Assembly (NCBI GenBank): GCA_028281325.1 | Contig: JANQKC010000003.1 | Location: 1 to 60,792 of the forward strand | Direction of reading: 5' to 3' | Source: Alphaproteobacteria bacterium | GTDB taxonomy: Bacteria; Pseudomonadota; Alphaproteobacteria; UBA8366 | Length of the DNA stretch: 60,792 bases | Shown here: piece after piece, positions 7,351-15,010 of the stretch | Layout: every line of letters begins with the position of its first letter | Numbering within the stretch: the stretch's first letter is position 1 | Program-made: the position numbers and the translations under genes | Notes under the pieces: model-generated | Database searches by the model: none | The model's input: the letters and a program-made list of their open reading frames with translations, nothing else | What the model was told of the DNA's origin: nothing

Positions 7351-9435
7351 TCAGTAGCTCCACCGTATGCCGCCGAAAACCGAACGGGGATCTCCGGGGA
7401 AATAGCTGGCGCTGTCGGCCCCATTCACATTGTCGCGCACGAGCGTGGTGGAAACATACTCTTCGTCGGTCAGGTTGCGGACATCGACGAACCATTCCAA
7501 GGTTCCCGCCGGGACGCCGGGCACCTCACCCGACAGGCCGAGATGCACGAGCGTGTAGCCGTCGTCTCCGACGGTGTTGGCGTGGTCGATCCAGATCGTT
7601 CCGCCGCGCCATTCGACCGTGGGCGAGATCGTCAGCCAGGACACCGGCGTCCACGAAAGCCGCGCGTTGAGACTGTGGGGCGGGATTCCGGCTAAGTCGT
7701 TATCACCAAAGGCCACATCGTCATCGAAGCGGAAATCGTTCCAAAGATAGCTTACATTCAAGGCGACGGTTTCGCTCAACGGCAGGCCGATGCCGACTTC
7801 GAAGCCGCGATGGACCGTCGCATCGGCATTGGTGGTCCCGAGGGAAGCACCGTTTTCGTCGATCAGCGCCAGGAATTCGTTGTCGATCTTTGCATAGTAG
7901 AGAGCTGCTTCAATGCTCACCGCACCGGCACGGCGACGCCAACCAATCTCATACGTCGTTGCTGTCTGCGCATCCGGCAGCGGCAGATCGGGCAGAACCC
8001 GAGCCTCCCCGAAAGGCGCGGGTTCGAAGCTGCGGCTGACATTCGCGTAAACCTGATCGATCTCGTTGATATCGTAGAGAACGCCGAGTTTCGGGCTGAA
8101 TCCGTTGAATGACTCGTCATAGCTTCGCGCCGGGGAGGCCAGATTGTCCAGTTCCCGTTCGGCGCGCGTGAACTGCGCCCCCGCCTGGAGTGTCAGGGCA
8201 TCGCTGAGACCGTGGGAGTATTCGGCATAGGCGACGTAGGCCCGCCCGTCGAGTTCTGTCCGTCCGCGAAACGTTCCCCGCTCACCGCTTACATTGCTAA
8301 AGCGATCTTCTTCGCCAAGGTAGCGTGCAGCGGAGACGCCGACCACGAGTCGTCTCGTTGCATCGGTCTTGGCAAAATCGAGAACGCCTCGGACATCGAG
8401 ACCCATGTTCCGAGCATCCTGATCGAGAATTCCGAAAACCGTCGGATGATAACGGTCCCTCTTGGAATAGAAGACGGAGGTGACCAGCTCGGCGCCCCCT
8501 ACCGGAGCCCATGAAAACCGGGCAGCGGCCCGTTTCATCGTATAATCGTTGGACGCGTTGAGTTCGCTGTAGTTGCGCCCCGCCTGCGCCGGGTCGTCCT
8601 CGATCTGAGCCAGGGAGAGAGGGCCCGGCAACTCCAGCTCGGAATTGACATAGTTGAGGAAGAGGCGCGTTTCCAGCGTATCGCTGATCCGGTAGCCGAC
8701 ATTTGCCGAAGCTCTCGTCGCACTCGTTGCGGACTGGTCACGCCAGCCTTCCTGTTTGCCCACGGTGAGGCTGAGCGCGCCATCGAGGTCCTCCCGCGTG
8801 CCGCCAAGCTGAACGTGGCCGCGCCGCTGCCCGAAAGAGCCGGCGTCGAGCCGGACAGCCAGCGGCGTCGAGTTTCGTCCCGTCGGCGTGACGAAGTTGA
8901 TCGCGCCGCCAAGCGTGCTGGCGCCATACTCGAGCGCACTGCCGCCCCGCCAGATTTCCACGAATTGGAGGGCCAGTGGATCGATCGACTGAAAATCCCC
9001 CGCTCCATCGGCGAGGTTCAGCGGAATGCCGTCCTGGTAAAGCTGGATACCGCGAAGTTGAAAGCCACGCTGAATGCCTGAGCCGCGGATAGACAGACGT
9101 GTTTCCTCGCCGTGGCGGGTCTGGGTTAACACACCGGGAGCGAACGAAAGAACGTCGCTGAGTGTTGTTGCGCGGCTGTCCTCGAAGGTCTCTGCGCCGA
9201 CAACCGATGTGGCGCCGGCCCGTAGGTCAAGCTCTTTCTGCGCCTCGTCCAAAGCGGAACGGGGGGACGTCACGCGTATCGGATCGAGCCGCACAGACCC
9301 TTCGGAATTTTCGGCTTGAGAGGATTCAGCATTGGTTTTGGGCGAAGGTGATTCGGCGTTTTGCGCGAATCCCGGTGGGGCGATCACGGCAAGCGCCGCT
9401 GCGCCGAGCGCGCAGCGATAGAATTTCGATAGCAT
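7351..9435 (-). CDS. TonB-dependent outer-membrane receptor (FecA-like, no STN domain)
   Basis: A 694-residue receptor. A signal peptide (about 1-25, ending PPGFAQ) is followed by a TonB-box-like stretch (RLDPIRVTSP, about 50-60), a plug domain (about 70-185 with TTLSDVLSFAPGV, LSIRGSGIQ and GGAINFV) and a barrel ending GGIRWSY. There is no STN domain, so it should transport without signalling through the nearby FecR. I chose the ATG at 9435; longer frames read into unlikely sequence before the signal peptide. A DUF2946 gene lies 90 bp upstream on the same strand, a pairing seen with metal-uptake receptors. Substrate could be a ferric chelate or copper; no decisive residue was found. Confidence 0.88.
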   Translation of the reverse strand: MLSKFYRCALGAAALAVIAPPGFAQNAESPSPKTNAESSQAENSEGSVRLDPIRVTSPRSALDEAQKELDLRAGATSVVGAETFEDSRATTLSDVLSFAPGVLTQTRHGEETRLSIRGSGIQRGFQLRGIQLYQDGIPLNLADGAGDFQSIDPLALQFVEIWRGGSALEYGASTLGGAINFVTPTGRNSTPLAVRLDAGSFGQRRGHVQLGGTREDLDGALSLTVGKQEGWRDQSATSATRASANVGYRISDTLETRLFLNYVNSELELPGPLSLAQIEDDPAQAGRNYSELNASNDYTMKRAAARFSWAPVGGAELVTSVFYSKRDRYHPTVFGILDQDARNMGLDVRGVLDFAKTDATRRLVVGVSAARYLGEEDRFSNVSGERGTFRGRTELDGRAYVAYAEYSHGLSDALTLQAGAQFTRAERELDNLASPARSYDESFNGFSPKLGVLYDINEIDQVYANVSRSFEPAPFGEARVLPDLPLPDAQTATTYEIGWRRRAGAVSIEAALYYAKIDNEFLALIDENGASLGTTNADATVHRGFEVGIGLPLSETVALNVSYLWNDFRFDDDVAFGDNDLAGIPPHSLNARLSWTPVSWLTISPTVEWRGGTIWIDHANTVGDDGYTLVHLGLSGEVPGVPAGTLEWFVDVRNLTDEEYVSTTLVRDNVNGADSASYFPGDPRSVFGGIRWSY

Positions 9436-9524
9436 AGGGGTGTCTCGCGAACTGAAAGTGGCGTGCACACGAGGGAGCGCGCGCGGAAACGGCGCCGTAA
9501 AAGCGCCGGTCGAATGTCTTCCGT

Positions 9525-9926
9525 TCAGAGATGAAGTGGAGGTCCGCGAGACCCGAGAGGTAGTGTCCGCGTCTTGCGCGCAAATCCGCCGGCTTCGTGG
9601 CAGATGTAACCAGCGGCCGAGGTAACCTGTCCGGAAGTCGCCACAGGGGCCGGCTCGGGCAGGGGCATGACATGAACAAGAATGCAAAGCGGACAATGCC
9701 CGTTAGACGGCTGATGAGCGGGCGCTTCGTCGCCGGAGAGCTTTGCAAGCTGCTCTATCGCTGCTTTCGCTTCCGGCGATAACTGTCCGTGCGACACACA
9801 GATGAAACGCGAAACGTCGACGTCATTCGATGCGGCGACGGCAAGCGTGCCCGGCAGGAGAACCTGCAAGATAATGGCAAGCATTGCGAGGAATGTGGCG
9901 GCACGGTGCCTGATACTGCGTCTCAT
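9525..9926 (-). CDS. DUF2946 family periplasmic protein, possible metal binding
   Basis: A 133-residue protein with an N-terminal signal/anchor helix (ATFLAMLAIILQVLLPGTLAVA, split here by the family start MRRSIRHR) and a conserved GHCPLC motif near residue 80, the hallmark of DUF2946. The His and two Cys suggest copper or heme handling; this is inferred, not shown. I place the start at 9926; a longer frame to 10106 adds 60 residues with no signal-peptide logic. It directly precedes the second TonB receptor and is likely cotranscribed with it. A perfect 19-bp palindrome sits 76 bp upstream. Confidence 0.72.
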   Translation of the reverse strand: MRRSIRHRAATFLAMLAIILQVLLPGTLAVAASNDVDVSRFICVSHGQLSPEAKAAIEQLAKLSGDEAPAHQPSNGHCPLCILVHVMPLPEPAPVATSGQVTSAAGYICHEAGGFARKTRTLPLGSRGPPLHL

Positions 9927-10001
9927 TACGGTCTGGATAGCTGAGAACGCCTCGGACCGCACCTCGCTTTTTGTCGCAGTTCTGAAAAAGCCATCAAGCT
10001 T

Positions 10002-10020
10002 CAACACGCTAGGCGTGTTG
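10002..10020. promoter_or_regulatory. Perfect 19-bp palindrome upstream of DUF2946 gene
   Basis: CAACACGC and GCGTGTTG arms flank a TAG centre. It lies between the NUDIX regulator stop and the DUF2946 start on the minus strand. It could be an operator for the metal-uptake pair. A terminator of the NUDIX gene is less likely, because the nearest T-run is 13 bases past the stem. Confidence 0.4.
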
Positions 10021-10106
10021 CGCGAGGCGAGGTCCGCATTTGACCCGAGGCGGACAAGGGTTCCATTCGCGACGATGACCGACGTATAGGAACTGCTGCC
10101 GAGCAT

Positions 10107-10775
10107 TCATTTGATAATCATCACGTCAGTCTTGTCCTTGAGTCGATAGAGCATTGCCGGGCGGTGGGCTCCTTCTACCTTTTTCTCTCCCGTTTCTTCC
10201 ACGATACCCAGGGCGAGAAGCCACTTTCGAAAATTTCTCTTGTCTCGAGAACCGCCCGAAACCGTCTCATAGAGGGACTGCACTTCTGAAAGAGTGAACT
10301 CTTCGGGCATGAACATGAGTCCAACTGTTGAATAGTTCATCTTGGCGGTAAGACGGTCGCGAGCTACCGAAATTATTTTTTCGTGGTCGAACGCAAGGGT
10401 CGGCAAGGTGTCGACATCGAACCAACCGACGTCAGCAGAATCCGTTCCAGGCTTTATATCGACATCATCGAGCGGCATTAGGGCGTAATAGGACACGCTG
10501 ATAACCCTCTCACGCGGATCACGGTTTGGATCACCGAACGTGTAAAGCTGTTCGAGGAATATGCCTTTGACCCCAGTTTCCTCTTCAAGCTCGCGCCCTG
10601 CACAGGCATCGATGCTTTCCTCAATGCGGACAAAGCCTCCGGGCAACGCCCATTGTCCTTTGTAGGGAGCGACTTTTCGCTGAATGAGAAGGACTTTGAG
10701 AGTGTCGTTTTCCACCGTGAAAACAACGATGTCAGTGGTCACGGCAGGATGGGGATAGTCATAGGTATAGCTCAT
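10107..10775 (-). CDS. NrtR-type NUDIX transcriptional regulator
   Basis: A 222-residue protein. Residues about 8-140 form a NUDIX domain with an intact catalytic box (GFVRIEE, then REL, EE, GV), so ADP-ribose or a related hydrolysis activity is possible. Residues about 145-215 match the winged-helix DNA-binding domain of NrtR regulators (KRNFRKWLLALGIVEETG). NrtR proteins sense ADP-ribose/NAD metabolites and repress NAD genes. I use the ATG at 10775 with AAAGAG upstream; the in-frame GTG at 10793 sits at the edge of operator 1. It diverges from the SPFH/NAD-kinase-like pair across a 134-bp gap holding two matching operators, so it very likely controls both itself and that pair. Confidence 0.88.
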   Translation of the reverse strand: MSYTYDYPHPAVTTDIVVFTVENDTLKVLLIQRKVAPYKGQWALPGGFVRIEESIDACAGRELEEETGVKGIFLEQLYTFGDPNRDPRERVISVSYYALMPLDDVDIKPGTDSADVGWFDVDTLPTLAFDHEKIISVARDRLTAKMNYSTVGLMFMPEEFTLSEVQSLYETVSGGSRDKRNFRKWLLALGIVEETGEKKVEGAHRPAMLYRLKDKTDVMIIK

Positions 10776-10793
10776 AAATGGCTCTTTCGACAC

Positions 10794-10814
10794 TTAGTGT
10801 GTTGACAACACGAT
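10794..10814. promoter_or_regulatory. Operator 1 of the NUDIX/SPFH divergent promoter
   Basis: A 21-bp dyad TTAGTGT-N7-ACACGAT. The spacer carries a TTGACA -35-like hexamer (10802-10807) on the plus strand, and an inner 13-bp perfect palindrome spans 10799-10811. It matches operator 2 in inverted orientation. Confidence 0.65.
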
Positions 10815-10818
10815 CTTG

Positions 10819-10839
10819 TTCGTGTCATTGTTACACTAA
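10819..10839. promoter_or_regulatory. Operator 2 of the NUDIX/SPFH divergent promoter
   Basis: A 21-bp dyad TTCGTGT-N7-ACACTAA, centred 25 bp from operator 1. Read from the other strand it is TTAGTGT-N7-ACACGAA, agreeing with operator 1 in 13 of 14 arm positions. It is the likely site for the divergently encoded NrtR-type regulator. Confidence 0.65.
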
Positions 10840-10909
10840 CAGGGTGACGGCAGACCATCAAGACCGTGAGGCCCTGTTGAGACCTCGAACCGGCCAAGGA
10901 GTGAAAGCA

Positions 10910-11947
10910 ATGGCACAAATCAAACGATATCCAGTCCTTAGCCAATTGCGAGCGGATGCTTCTTCCTACATTCAATATTATCGCAAAGGGAAACGTGTTC
11001 GTGCAGGACGCGGCCTAGCGTTCTGGTTCATGCCTGACGGAGCTTCGATCACCGAGGCACCGATGGACGACAGGCAAATGCCGTTCATCTTGAAAGGACA
11101 GTCGGCGGACTTTCAGGAACTAACCGTCCAGGGCACCGTAGTGTGGCGCGTGGCGGATCCTCAGATACTCGGAGATCGGATCGATTTCACCATTGATCTG
11201 AAAAATGGATGGCCCATCGGCGAGCCTATTGATCAGATCAACGCCGTGCTGGTGGGCTTGGTACGTCAGTTCACTTACGGCTATCTCCAGCGGCAAGGCG
11301 TTCGGGATCTGTTGACGGCAGGCGTCGCCCCGCTACAGGAGATCGTCGCCCAGAGCCTTGCCGAGGATGCAACCTTGCCCAACATGGGGCTCGAAGCGGT
11401 AGGCGTGAACATCTCTAATCTCGCGCCGACCAGCGAATTGGCGCGCGCCCTGCAAGCGCCCACTTTCGAGAGCTTACAACAGCAGGCGGACGAAGCCTCC
11501 TTTGCCCGGCGGGCTCTCGCGGTCGACAAGGAAAGAGCCATAGCCGAAAACGAACTTAGCAACCAGATTGAGTTGGCGACACGGCAAAAAGACCTGATTG
11601 CACGGGAAACTGCAAACGCCCGATCGAAAGTGGAAGCTGACGCCGAGAACAACAAGATCAACGCTGAAACCGAGGCGACGATGCGGACCATCCGAGCCGA
11701 CGCCGAAGCTCAAAGCGTCCGCACCGTTGAAATGGCAAGAGCGGAAACAGAGCAGGCTCGCATGGATGTATTCGGAGAGGTTCCTCCTGCCGTTCTGTTG
11801 GCGCTGGCGGCTCAGGAATTCGCCGGGAAAGTCAAGATAATCGACAATCTGACCATCACTCCTGACATGCTCGCCGGATTGGTGACTCAAGTTGGCGGCC
11901 TTTTGGGCAATGGCAACACGCCGCAACCAAGGGGCAAAGATCAATGA
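10910..11947 (+). CDS. SPFH/band-7 domain protein (stomatin/flotillin-like)
   Basis: A 345-residue protein. The SPFH domain runs from about residue 20 to 190, followed by a long charged coiled coil (about 195-290, rich in Ala/Glu/Arg) and a C-terminal tail. There is no N-terminal membrane helix, so membrane contact would be peripheral or through assembly. The start is the ATG at 10910 with AAGGAG eight bases upstream. Its stop overlaps the start of the NAD-kinase-like gene by 4 bp (ATGA), so the two are translationally coupled and probably work together. SPFH proteins scaffold membrane microdomains; a link between such a scaffold and an NAD-kinase-like protein is inferred from gene order. Confidence 0.85.
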   Translation: MAQIKRYPVLSQLRADASSYIQYYRKGKRVRAGRGLAFWFMPDGASITEAPMDDRQMPFILKGQSADFQELTVQGTVVWRVADPQILGDRIDFTIDLKNGWPIGEPIDQINAVLVGLVRQFTYGYLQRQGVRDLLTAGVAPLQEIVAQSLAEDATLPNMGLEAVGVNISNLAPTSELARALQAPTFESLQQQADEASFARRALAVDKERAIAENELSNQIELATRQKDLIARETANARSKVEADAENNKINAETEATMRTIRADAEAQSVRTVEMARAETEQARMDVFGEVPPAVLLALAAQEFAGKVKIIDNLTITPDMLAGLVTQVGGLLGNGNTPQPRGKDQ

Positions 11948-12843
11948 CCAGCTTGGCGCCCCGGGTGGTCCTGGTAACCAGACCTTCTGAACTGGAACGG
12001 TTCATGGTTCTCCATGCCACTCGGGGCCAAGCCGAATTCTTCCTGAAGCAACGCGGTCAATGCCTCTCAGGGCTCGAGCGGCAACACGAGCAGATGAATT
12101 CTTCAATTACTTTGGCGAAACAGGCGGTCCCCGATGAGTGGTCGGTGGCGCATGTGCTACGCGAGGACCTTGACCGATTTCTATTCTCCGATAGAGACAT
12201 CGTGATTGCCATAGGCCAGGACGGATTGGTCGCTAACCTTGCAAAGTATCTCTCCGGACAACCGGTCATCGGCGTGACGCCGGCACCGGGGGAAACGGAG
12301 GGCGTTCTTACCGCCACACCCGTCGATAGGCTTTTAGGCCTCTTGCCGAGCGTGGCGAAAGGAGACGTTGACCTTCAAAGGCGCACCATGGTGGAAGCGC
12401 AAATAGACGACGGTCAATCATTGACGGCACTCAACGAATTGTTCGTTGGTCACCGGTCCCACCAATCCGCCCGCTACCTTGTTCAGTTTGATCGGGAGGA
12501 GGAAATTCAGTCCTCCTCCGGCGTGATTGTCTCCACAGGTACCGGCCTCACGGGGTGGGCCCGGTCCATTCTGACGGCAACCCATCGCAGGGCGTCCTTC
12601 GCACCAGAGGATCGACGCGCTGTGTACTTCACGCGTGAGCCTTGGCCAAGCAATTCAACGGGAAGCGATCTGGTGTTTGGCGAGATTGACCATGAGGCAG
12701 GACTGTCACTGGTCTCTCGGATGAACGACGGCGGTGTCATCTTTGCAGACGGCATTGAACAGGATTACCTGCGTTTCGATTGGGGCATTCAAGCGAGTAT
12801 CGCCCTGTCGGACCGGACACTGAATTTGGTTCAAGCCCCTTAA
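11944..12843 (+). CDS. NAD-kinase-fold protein with altered motifs
   Basis: A 299-residue protein with the order of motifs of NAD kinases: IAIGQDG (88-94) where NAD kinases have GGDG, LNE (163-165), and STGTGLTGW (197-205) at the place of the TPTGSTAY-type loop, then a late DGIE (269-272). The second Gly of GGDG is replaced by Gln. It may therefore be a weak or altered kinase (NAD, NADH or another diphosphate nucleotide) or a binding protein. It is coupled by a 4-bp overlap to the SPFH gene and diverges from an NrtR-type NUDIX regulator, which supports a role in NAD metabolism or signalling. It is unlikely to be the housekeeping NAD kinase. Confidence 0.8.
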   Translation: MTSLAPRVVLVTRPSELERFMVLHATRGQAEFFLKQRGQCLSGLERQHEQMNSSITLAKQAVPDEWSVAHVLREDLDRFLFSDRDIVIAIGQDGLVANLAKYLSGQPVIGVTPAPGETEGVLTATPVDRLLGLLPSVAKGDVDLQRRTMVEAQIDDGQSLTALNELFVGHRSHQSARYLVQFDREEEIQSSSGVIVSTGTGLTGWARSILTATHRRASFAPEDRRAVYFTREPWPSNSTGSDLVFGEIDHEAGLSLVSRMNDGGVIFADGIEQDYLRFDWGIQASIALSDRTLNLVQAP

Positions 12844-12948
12844 CTTCTTTGTCCATGCAAGCAGAGTGAATAAACTAGATGTTTCGTCGGCATGGAAGGC
12901 GTGCAAGGGTTCAGCAAGCTGCCCGAAACGCCTGGGCGAGGCGTCAGA

Positions 12949-13058
12949 TCAAGCCAAATCGGCGTGATTCAGACAGAGTTCCGCCACCGTCTCGCCGTCG
13001 AGCAGCCGTGCAACAAATCTAAGACTTGATTCCTGGGCTTGCACTGTTGCCAAGGCAT
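12949..13058 (-). pseudogene. Decayed N-terminus of an IS481-like transposase
   Basis: The minus strand reads ATGCCTTGG (MPW, the usual start of this transposase group). After a frame change it reads SLRFVARLLDGETVAELC, the conserved first helix of IS481/IS3-group transposases, then reaches a stop at 12949. About 36 codons survive. The change of frame and early stop mean it is not functional. Confidence 0.5.
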
Positions 13059-13131
13059 CCGAAGCGCCCTCCAAATGCCAAATTGCGTAAACCATGCGAT
13101 CGGAATGAAATGTCAGCTATCTTTCCATAAC

Positions 13132-13165
13132 CACTCCCTTTGGATCGTTGATCTGAAGGGGTTTT
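13132..13165 (+). terminator. Terminator-like hairpin resembling the tRNA-fMet terminator
   Basis: CCCTT...GGATC, loop, GATC...GAAGGGGTTTTG has about 29 of 34 positions in common with the hairpin right after tRNA-fMet (97-134). No gene ends just before it on the plus strand. It may be a leftover of an integration event or an independent terminator of a common alphaproteobacterial type. Confidence 0.4.
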
Positions 13166-13331
13166 GCCGTGGGGGGAGCGTGCCAATTACGTCGGTGGTC
13201 GGCGCCGATAGCGCATTTTGGACAGGGCCGGCCGGTCGGGGTACGCTGTGCTGCGGTTGCCTGAGCGAATTGGGCCGCCTAAACAGACAGGCCCGTCACG
13301 AAGACCCCTCGGAACAGCACGGAGACCCCCC

Positions 13332-13736
13332 ATGACAGAACGCCCCCCTGCCTTTCGCGGAATCCGGCATGTTGCCTTCCGGGTGAGCAACCTGGAGGAG
13401 TGCGAGAAGTTCTATACCGATGTGATGGGCATGGCGCTTCTCTATCGCGCGAATGAGAACCTCGTGTACCTGACCTGCGGCAACGACAACCTGTCGCTGG
13501 CGCGCGCCAAATCCGATCCGGAGGAGGGCGGGGTCTTCGACCATTACGGCTTCATCGTCGAGAGCAAGGAGACCCTGGACGCCTGGCACGCCTATTTCTC
13601 GTCGATCGACGTGCCGGTTCTCGACAAGCCCCATGATCATGCGGATGGCGCCCGCAGCTTCCATATCAAGGATCCGGCCGGCAACATCATCCAGCCGATC
13701 TATCACCCGGCAATTTCGGCGCAACGGTTCGAGTGA
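13332..13736 (+). CDS. VOC (glyoxalase/dioxygenase) family protein
   Basis: A 134-residue single-domain vicinal-oxygen-chelate protein. It opens with IRHVAFRVSNLEECEKFYTDVMGM, the typical first beta-alpha-beta unit with the first metal-ligand His, and has a second His in FDHYGF. At the usual C-terminal Glu ligand (GNxxE) the sequence reads GNIIQ, so metal binding may be altered. The start at 13332 has GGAG at good spacing; a longer frame from 13218 is unsupported. It ends at the start of the old-yellow-enzyme gene, giving a likely operon. The substrate is unknown. Confidence 0.85.
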   Translation: MTERPPAFRGIRHVAFRVSNLEECEKFYTDVMGMALLYRANENLVYLTCGNDNLSLARAKSDPEEGGVFDHYGFIVESKETLDAWHAYFSSIDVPVLDKPHDHADGARSFHIKDPAGNIIQPIYHPAISAQRFE

Positions 13737-13750
13737 GTATCCGCCCTACG

Positions 13751-14950
13751 ATGACTGACACCAAAAACCAGCCCCTCCTGTTCACGCCCATCACGATCCG
13801 CGGCGTGACATCGAAGAACCGCATCGTCGTCTCGCCGATGTGCCAATACAATTCGGACGACGGCGGGCCCGGCGACTGGCAGATGATGCATCTGGGCCGG
13901 CTTGCGGTCGGCGGGGCGGGTATCGTTTTCGGTGAGGAAACCGCGGTCGAGGCGATCGGGCGCAAGACCTATAAATGCGCCGGAATCTACGACGACAAGC
14001 ACATCCCGCAATATCGCAAGCTGACCGATTTCATCAAGGAACAGGACGCGGTCCCGGCGATCCAGTTGGGGCATGCGGGGCGCAAGGCGTCCTGCCATAC
14101 GGCGACGCAGGATTGGCGGCCGCTGACCGATGAGGATGCGAAGGACGGTCTGGCGCCCTGGCAGGGGTTGGCGCCGAGCGCGCTGGACCAGTTGCCGCGG
14201 CGGTTCACGCCGAAGGCGATGGACCAGGACGACATCCGCGATAACCTGGATGCATGGCGCGAGGCCACCCGCCGCAGCATGGATGCGGGGTTCGACATCC
14301 TCGAAATCCATGGTGCGCACGGGTACCTGATCCATCAATTCCTCTCGCCGGTGAGCAACCACCGGAACGACGCCTATGGCGGCGACCGGCAAGGGCGGAT
14401 GCGCTTCGCCCTCGAAGTGGCCGAGGTCGTGCGCGATGCCTGGCCGAAAGACAAGCCGCTGTTCTTCCGCGTGTCGTCGGTCGACGGTCAGGGCGGCATT
14501 TGGAATCTGGACGACACGGTGGCCTTGTCGAAGGAGTTGAAGGACCGCGACATCGACCTCATCGATTGTTCCTCCGGCGGTATCTTCGGCGACAGCGAGA
14601 TGCCGATGGTCCCGCGCATCGAACAGTTCCAGGCCGGGTTCGCGGAACGGGTGCGGCGCGAAGTGGGGATCATGACGATCGCGGTCGGCGGCATCACCGA
14701 GGCGCAACAGGCCGAGAACATCCTGCAATCCGGCCGCGCCGATCTGGTCGCGTTGGCCCGCGAATTCCTGTGGAACGCCGATTGGGCGGCGCATGCGGCG
14801 AAGGAACTGCACGCCAGCGACCCTTACGGTCAGATGCCGCACGAATATGCGTATCGTCTGCGCCAGCGTGAGAAGCAGAAAGAGATGCCGATCAATCAAG
14901 GGGGCGCCGAGACGCAGGCGGCCTATCAGAAGATCTTCGGGCCCGAGTAG
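13751..14950 (+). CDS. Old-yellow-enzyme family NADH:flavin oxidoreductase (YqjM-like)
   Basis: A 399-residue FMN TIM-barrel enzyme. Features of the YqjM/xenobiotic reductase class are visible: VVSPMCQY near residue 25 with the redox-tuning Cys, QLGHAGRK near 100 with substrate-binding His, HGAHGYLIHQFLSP near 190, and IAVGGIT near 315. It should reduce activated alkenes or related electrophiles with NAD(P)H. The ATG at 13751 gives the standard family start; a GTG at 13733 overlapping the VOC stop (GTGA) is an alternative. It lies between VOC and arylsulfotransferase-like genes in a plus-strand run, suggesting degradation of an aromatic or alpha,beta-unsaturated compound. Confidence 0.92.
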   Translation: MTDTKNQPLLFTPITIRGVTSKNRIVVSPMCQYNSDDGGPGDWQMMHLGRLAVGGAGIVFGEETAVEAIGRKTYKCAGIYDDKHIPQYRKLTDFIKEQDAVPAIQLGHAGRKASCHTATQDWRPLTDEDAKDGLAPWQGLAPSALDQLPRRFTPKAMDQDDIRDNLDAWREATRRSMDAGFDILEIHGAHGYLIHQFLSPVSNHRNDAYGGDRQGRMRFALEVAEVVRDAWPKDKPLFFRVSSVDGQGGIWNLDDTVALSKELKDRDIDLIDCSSGGIFGDSEMPMVPRIEQFQAGFAERVRREVGIMTIAVGGITEAQQAENILQSGRADLVALAREFLWNADWAAHAAKELHASDPYGQMPHEYAYRLRQREKQKEMPINQGGAETQAAYQKIFGPE

Positions 14951-15010
14951 TCCGCGCGGTTTCCAACGACGCGATCCGGGACAGCCTGTCACCAGTCGAG
15001 AGTGAGAGCA

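Larger units (their letters stand above)
12844..13331. other. Gene-poor stretch with transposase relic and terminator copy
   Basis: There is no intact gene in these 488 bases. They hold a decayed IS481-like transposase start (12949-13058, minus strand) and a hairpin resembling the tRNA-fMet terminator (13132-13165). The rest shows no recognisable signal. Confidence 0.6.
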
